Shown here in pieces: positions 6,986-10,847 of a stretch of 10,847 nt of DNA. Under the pieces are notes generated by a model. The model searched no databases. It had not been told where the DNA came from and was given only the letters and a program-made list of their open reading frames with translations. Source of the stretch: Nitrosomonas sp. (GTDB lineage: Bacteria > Pseudomonadota > Gammaproteobacteria > Burkholderiales > Nitrosomonadaceae); the NCBI GenBank assembly GCA_021774205.1, contig JAJFJI010000179.1:1-10847 (forward strand). The letters are read 5' to 3'. Within the stretch, counting starts at the first letter, position 1; the number at the start of each line of letters is the position of its first letter. The position numbers and the translations under genes were made by a program.

Positions 6986-7744
6986 ATGAAAAATTATAAG
7001 AATTATCCAGTTTCGGAGAACTTGCTCCAGGGTCGCGTAATTTTGGTTACCGGTGCAGGGCAGGGAATAGGCCGTGCAGCAGCTTTGACCTATGCAAATT
7101 GTGGCGCCACAGTGATACTGCATGGACGCAAAGTTGATAAGCTCGAGCGGATATATGATGAAATTGAGGCACTTGGAAAGGCGCAACCAGTAATTTTTTC
7201 ACTTGATTTTGAAAGTGCCATTGATAAGGATTATATGGCAATGGCTCAGGCAATCGCGCATCAGCTTGGTCGTTTGGATGGTATTTTGCATAATGCTGCT
7301 TTCCTTTTCGGTACGACTCCATTGGAGAATGAAACGTTTGAGCAATGGCAAACATTGTTAAAAGTTAATCTAATGGCGCCATTTGCGTTAACGCGCGCCT
7401 GTTTGCCATTATTGAAAAATGCTTCTGATGCATGCGTCATTATGACTGTAAATACTCACGCGCATCATCCAACTGCCTATTGGGGTGGTTTTGCTGTTGC
7501 AAAGGGTGGTGTTGAGTCTTTAGTGAAAATACAAGCAGAAGAGTGGGAGATGTCACCAAATTTGCGAATCAATGCGGTTATTCCAGGGCCTGTTAATTCG
7601 CCTCAACGCGCCATGACGCATCCAGGTGAAGTTAAACATACATTGCCTAAGCCAGAAGAATTGATGTCAACCTATTTATATTTGATGGGGCCAGATAGTA
7701 AAGGTATAAGTGGGCAAACAATATTTTGCCAAAGCGATAAGTAG
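6986..7744 (+). CDS. YciK-like short-chain dehydrogenase/reductase with altered active site
   Basis: A 252-residue SDR-fold protein that most resembles E. coli YciK (shared segments such as RVILVTGAGQGIGR, GATVILHGR, LDGILHNAA and YLYLMGPDSKGISG). The Rossmann glycine motif TGAGQGIG and the HNAA and KVNL structural motifs are intact, so NAD(P) binding is plausible. The catalytic tetrad is not. Where YciK has YAASK this protein has FAVAK (F169, K173), and the position 13 residues before, normally Ser, is N156. Loss of both the Tyr acid/base and the Ser argues against classical SDR redox chemistry; it may be a pseudoenzyme or use other chemistry. A GTG at 6968 would add six residues; neither start has a clear Shine-Dalgarno, and the ATG is chosen because the YciK-like similarity begins after it. 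It stands alone after the groESL terminator and before a tRNA gene. Substrate unknown. Confidence 0.88.
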   Translation: MKNYKNYPVSENLLQGRVILVTGAGQGIGRAAALTYANCGATVILHGRKVDKLERIYDEIEALGKAQPVIFSLDFESAIDKDYMAMAQAIAHQLGRLDGILHNAAFLFGTTPLENETFEQWQTLLKVNLMAPFALTRACLPLLKNASDACVIMTVNTHAHHPTAYWGGFAVAKGGVESLVKIQAEEWEMSPNLRINAVIPGPVNSPQRAMTHPGEVKHTLPKPEELMSTYLYLMGPDSKGISGQTIFCQSDK

Positions 7745-7772
7745 TGCGTCTGCAGCGGGCAGGAGAAAGAGG

Positions 7773-7778
7773 TATAAT
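7773..7778 (+). promoter_or_regulatory. -10 box of the tRNA-Leu promoter
   Basis: A perfect TATAAT lies 10 nt before the mature tRNA 5' end, so transcription would begin a few bases upstream of the tRNA. The -35 region at the right spacing (CTGCAG, 7750-7755) is a poor match. The box overlaps no coding sequence and follows the SDR stop by 28 nt. Confidence 0.65.
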
Positions 7779-7788
7779 CAGACGGTTT

Positions 7789-7873
<85 letters not shown>

Positions 7874-7973
7874 TTGAGCGTGATTTGAAGGACATACTGC
7901 ATTGAATCAACATTACAGTCATGCATTTCAGTAATTGCAATAATTAAAAGTATTTAATCAGACAGGAAATTTA

Positions 7974-9278
7974 ATGCAATCAAATTTAGAAAACCTTGGT
8001 GCATTGGAACGTCGCCTAATAATTTCAGTTTCTAAAGAAAAAATCCAGGAAGAATTGGGGATTCGGCTTAAACGTTTGGCTAAGAGCGCAAAGATTCATG
8101 GCTTTCGTCCCGGTAAAGTACCTTTAAAAATAGTTGCTCAGCAATATGGTGCGCAGCTAAAGCAAGAAATATTGAGTGATACGCTACAGAAGAACTTTAA
8201 TGAGGCAGTGCAAACACAAAATATTCGCGTTGCTGGGTATCCGCATTTTGAAGATAAACCGGCGGATGAGAGTGATGCGCAATATGAATTTAGTGTCATC
8301 TTTGAAGTTTATCCAGAAATAGAACTTGGTGATCTAAGTCAGATAAGTATTGAGCAACCCGTTGTGGAAGTTAATGCCGGTGATGTCGATAAAACACTTG
8401 AAATTTTACGTAAACAACGGACAAAATATGAACCAGTGGAACGTGAGTTAACGCTGGGGGATCGGGTTAATATTGACTATCACGGAATGATAGATGGCGT
8501 TGACTTTGAAGGTGGTGCTGCAAAAGATGTCACATTGATTGTGGGTGAAGGTAAGTTTTTGAAGCAATTCGAGGAATCAGTTGTTGGGATGAATAAAGAT
8601 CAGGGTAAATCTTTTGAAGTTGTTTTTCCCGAAGACTATCATGGTAAAGAAATTGCGGGAAAAGCCGTTAAGTTTGAAGTGACCCTCAATAAGATAGAAG
8701 TTCCTAAATTGCCAGAATTGGATGATGAGTTTGCCAAATCATTAGGAGTAGCCGATGGTGATACTAAAAAGATGCGTAGTGAGATTCAATTAAATCTTGA
8801 ACGAGAAGTGTCTAAACGGAGCAGATCTAAATTGAAGGACCAGATCATGCAGTCTTTGCTTGATACGACAAAAATTGATGCACCCAACGTTTTGGTCAAT
8901 CAAGAGAAAGAGCGATTAATACAGGAAGCGCGCCAAAAATTTGAGACGCGAGGAATGAAATTTGATGATGCAATGATAAAACCAGAATTGTTTCAAAGTA
9001 AGGCAGAGCATCGAGTTAAGCTGGGATTAATCTTGTCAGAAATAGTAAAAACGCATAATTTAAAAGCACAGCCTGAACAGGTACGCAAGATAGTGGAAGA
9101 TTCTGCGCAGAGCTACGACAATCCAGAAGAAGTCATTAAGTGGCATTATGCGTCACCTGATAACCTCAAAGAAGTTGAAGCGGTCGTGCTTGAAGATAAT
9201 GTGGTGACATGGGCATTGCAGCAAGTTAAAGTTGCAGATAAAGCAACTACATTCGACCAAATAATGGAGATAGCTTGA
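7974..9278 (+). CDS. tig: Trigger factor, ribosome-associated chaperone and prolyl isomerase
   Basis: This 434-residue protein has the usual trigger-factor length and three domains. The N-terminal ribosome-binding domain (about 1-145) carries the signature loop GFRPGKVP at 43-50, which docks beside the exit tunnel. The FKBP-like peptidyl-prolyl isomerase domain (about 150-245) begins near LTLGDRVNIDYHGMIDG and includes VGEGKFLKQFEESVVGM. The C-terminal helical chaperone arms occupy about 250-434. It shields nascent chains in the cytoplasm. The ribosome site AGGA (7964-7967) is 6 nt before the ATG. Its stop is followed by one base and then the clpP start, so the two are translationally coupled. 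No convincing promoter was seen in the 100 bp between the tRNA and this start; read-through from the tRNA promoter is possible. Confidence 0.98.
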   Translation: MQSNLENLGALERRLIISVSKEKIQEELGIRLKRLAKSAKIHGFRPGKVPLKIVAQQYGAQLKQEILSDTLQKNFNEAVQTQNIRVAGYPHFEDKPADESDAQYEFSVIFEVYPEIELGDLSQISIEQPVVEVNAGDVDKTLEILRKQRTKYEPVERELTLGDRVNIDYHGMIDGVDFEGGAAKDVTLIVGEGKFLKQFEESVVGMNKDQGKSFEVVFPEDYHGKEIAGKAVKFEVTLNKIEVPKLPELDDEFAKSLGVADGDTKKMRSEIQLNLEREVSKRSRSKLKDQIMQSLLDTTKIDAPNVLVNQEKERLIQEARQKFETRGMKFDDAMIKPELFQSKAEHRVKLGLILSEIVKTHNLKAQPEQVRKIVEDSAQSYDNPEEVIKWHYASPDNLKEVEAVVLEDNVVTWALQQVKVADKATTFDQIMEIA

Positions 9279-9279
9279 T

Positions 9280-9924
9280 ATGATGCAGCGCTTTAATCAA
9301 GAACAACGTACTATTGAGCCGCAGAATCTAGGTTTGATCCCGATGGTGATTGAGACCAGTGGACGGGGCGAACGCGCTTATGATATCTATTCGCGGTTAT
9401 TGAAAGAACGCGTTATCTTCTTGGTCGGGCCGGTTACTGAAACTACCGCAAATTTGATCGTGGCGCAGTTTTTGTTTCTAGAGTCAGAGAATTCAGATAA
9501 GGATATACACCTTTATATTAATTCTCCAGGTGGGTCGGTATCTGCCGGATTGGCAATTTACGATACGATACAGTATATTAAGCCTCATGTTAGTACCTTG
9601 TGTATCGGACAAGCAGCAAGTATGGGCGCACTGTTATTAGCAGCTGGATCAAAGGGAAAACGATTTTGCCTGCCTAATTCGCGTGTCATGATTCATCAGC
9701 CAATGGGAGGATTTCAAGGGCAGGCGTCCGATATTGAGATTCATGCCAAGGAGATTTTATATTTAAAGAGTCGTTTGAATGAAATTATGGCTAAACATAC
9801 GGGACAGTCTGTCAAAGTGGTTGAAAAAGATACCGATAGAGACAACTTTCTTAGTGCCGAGGCGTCGGTGAAGTATGGTTTGATAGATGCGGTGTTAACT
9901 GATAGAGAAGAAAGTGCAAAATAG
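9280..9924 (+). CDS. clpP: ATP-dependent Clp protease proteolytic subunit
   Basis: A 214-residue serine peptidase that forms the 14-subunit barrel of ClpXP and ClpAP. The catalytic triad is present with family spacing: S114 in GQAASMGA, H139 in MIHQP and D188 in DTDRDNF. The oxyanion-region SPGGS (82-86) and the handle-helix segment are also intact. The first 15-20 residues probably include a short propeptide removed on maturation, as in E. coli. Two adjacent ATG codons (9280, 9283) are possible starts. GGAG at 9266-9269 inside the tig end is 10 nt from the first ATG and 13 nt from the second, so the first is preferred. It is coupled to tig by a 1-nt gap and followed by clpX after 210 bp, the classical tig-clpP-clpX order. 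Confidence 0.98.
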   Translation: MMQRFNQEQRTIEPQNLGLIPMVIETSGRGERAYDIYSRLLKERVIFLVGPVTETTANLIVAQFLFLESENSDKDIHLYINSPGGSVSAGLAIYDTIQYIKPHVSTLCIGQAASMGALLLAAGSKGKRFCLPNSRVMIHQPMGGFQGQASDIEIHAKEILYLKSRLNEIMAKHTGQSVKVVEKDTDRDNFLSAEASVKYGLIDAVLTDREESAK

Positions 9925-10134
9925 GGTTTGCGTTGTAAGTAGGATGTTAGCGAATAGTATGAGTGACTGTGTAACTGAGAGCCTGTTATTGGCCCCAAAG
10001 TAAAAAGGAAAGCACGTGTATACATATGAATACGTAGATTTGCGTGGTTATGAAGTAAAAAGTGGCAAGCTGAATAGGCGATAGAAATTTTTTTTATTTT
10101 GGATGTACCAATCTGATTAAGTCAGGATAAAAAT
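9925..10134 (+). other. clpP-clpX intergenic region with possible regulatory content
   Basis: This 210-bp gap has no recognisable gene family. It holds a weak promoter-like pair TTGTAA (9933-9938) and TAGTAT (9955-9960) with 16-nt spacing, and an imperfect 16-bp palindrome centred on CATATG (10018-10033, 7 of 8 positions pair). It also holds a possible 22-codon reading frame with a well-placed ribosome site (10016-10084) and a T8 run near 10088-10095 with no stem before it. The length suggests clpX has its own promoter in addition to read-through from clpP. No terminator was found. All of these are weak signals. Confidence 0.4.
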
Positions 10135-10847
10135 ATGTCAGAAAAATCTGGTGGCGATAAACTGCTTTATTGTTCCTTTTGTGGAAAAAGTCAACATGAA
10201 GTAAGAAAACTAATTGCGGGACCTTCAGTATTTATTTGTGATGAGTGTATCGAACTTTGTAACGATATCATTCGGGAGGAAATGCAGGGGGATGAAGCGA
10301 CTAAACTTGTTAAATCAACTTTACCTGTTCCGCGTGAAATTAACCAGACGCTTGATCAATACGTGATTGGTCAGGATTCAGCCAAAAAAATTCTATCAGT
10401 CGCTGTGTACAATCATTATAAGCGACTGAAAAATGAAGTGAAAGCAGACGATGTCGATGACATTGAGCTTTCCAAAAGTAATATTTTGCTTATTGGCCCT
10501 ACTGGATCAGGTAAAACATTGCTAGCGCAAACATTGGCGCGATTGTTAGATGTTCCCTTTATTATCGCTGATGCCACTACGCTGACTGAAGCGGGGTATG
10601 TTGGCGAGGATGTAGAGAATATTATCCAAAAACTGTTGCAAAAATGTAATTACGACGCTGAAAAAGCCCAACGTGGCATCGTTTACATTGATGAAATAGA
10701 CAAGATTTCACGCAAATCAGATAATCCGTCGATTACCCGCGATGTATCGGGCGAAGGTGTGCAGCAAGCACTATTAAAGTTAATTGAAGGGACAACGGCT
10801 TTGGTTCCACCACAAGGCGGGCGTAAGCACCCTAATCAGGAATTTGT
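10135..10847 (+). CDS. clpX: ATP-dependent Clp protease ATP-binding subunit ClpX (3' partial)
   Basis: The frame opens at ATG 10135, 7 nt after AGGA (10124-10127), and runs off the right edge after 237 codons of the usual 420 or so. ClpX is the AAA+ unfoldase that recognises degradation tags and feeds proteins into ClpP. The N-terminal zinc-binding domain has the four cysteines C13, C16, C35 and C38 (CxxC...CxxC). Walker A is GPTGSGKT at 121-128, the pore-1 loop GYVG is at 154-157, and Walker B ends in D186 and E187 (IVYIDE). The start of the RKH pore loop (R230, K231, H232) is at the edge. The visible part has no lesion. It follows tig and clpP in the standard order. Confidence 0.98.
   Translation, partial: MSEKSGGDKLLYCSFCGKSQHEVRKLIAGPSVFICDECIELCNDIIREEMQGDEATKLVKSTLPVPREINQTLDQYVIGQDSAKKILSVAVYNHYKRLKNEVKADDVDDIELSKSNILLIGPTGSGKTLLAQTLARLLDVPFIIADATTLTEAGYVGEDVENIIQKLLQKCNYDAEKAQRGIVYIDEIDKISRKSDNPSITRDVSGEGVQQALLKLIEGTTALVPPQGGRKHPNQEF

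Noticed and set aside
9959..10003. 14-residue frame (ATG at 9959) in the clpP-clpX gap
   Set aside because: No ribosome site before it; such short frames are expected by chance.
10085..10100. T8 run before clpX as a terminator
   Set aside because: No GC-rich stem precedes it.

Overview
The window looks like a chromosomal housekeeping segment from a betaproteobacterium. The protein sequences, the mid-to-low GC content and the gene neighbourhood (bioA / groES-groEL / SDR / tRNA-Leu / tig-clpP-clpX) fit a Nitrosomonas-like member of the Nitrosomonadales. That placement is from memory of families and gene order, not from a search. There are no mobile elements, CRISPR arrays or phage genes.

Layout: (1) At 1-1884 (+) is the 3' part of a c-di-GMP turnover protein (HAMP-like, PAS, GGDEF, EAL) whose N-terminus lies off the left edge. 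(2) On the minus strand, bioA (4632-3322) is followed 30 nt later by a beta-CASP metallo-beta-lactamase ribonuclease-type gene (3291-1888). This pair converges on the EAL gene with only 3 nt between the stop codons. (3) A divergent control region (4633-4802) carries a sigma32-type promoter overlapped by a perfect CIRCE operator. It drives groES-groEL (4803-6813), which end at a clear intrinsic terminator (6854-6883). (4) A YciK-like short-chain dehydrogenase (6986-7744) has lost its catalytic Tyr and Ser. (5) A tRNA-Leu(UAG) gene (7789-7873) follows, with a perfect TATAAT box just upstream. (6) Trigger factor (tig), clpP and the 5' part of clpX come last. tig and clpP are separated by 1 nt, and a 210-bp gap precedes clpX, which runs off the right edge.

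The functional theme is protein quality control: GroES/GroEL folding, trigger factor at the ribosome, and ClpXP degradation. Groups 1, 2, 4 and 5 are unrelated neighbours. The items most worth a second look are the shared bioA/groESL regulatory region, where HrcA bound at CIRCE would sit across the bioA leader, and the SDR with FxxxK in place of YxxxK. I see no clearly new multi-gene system; the genes here are mostly well-known families.
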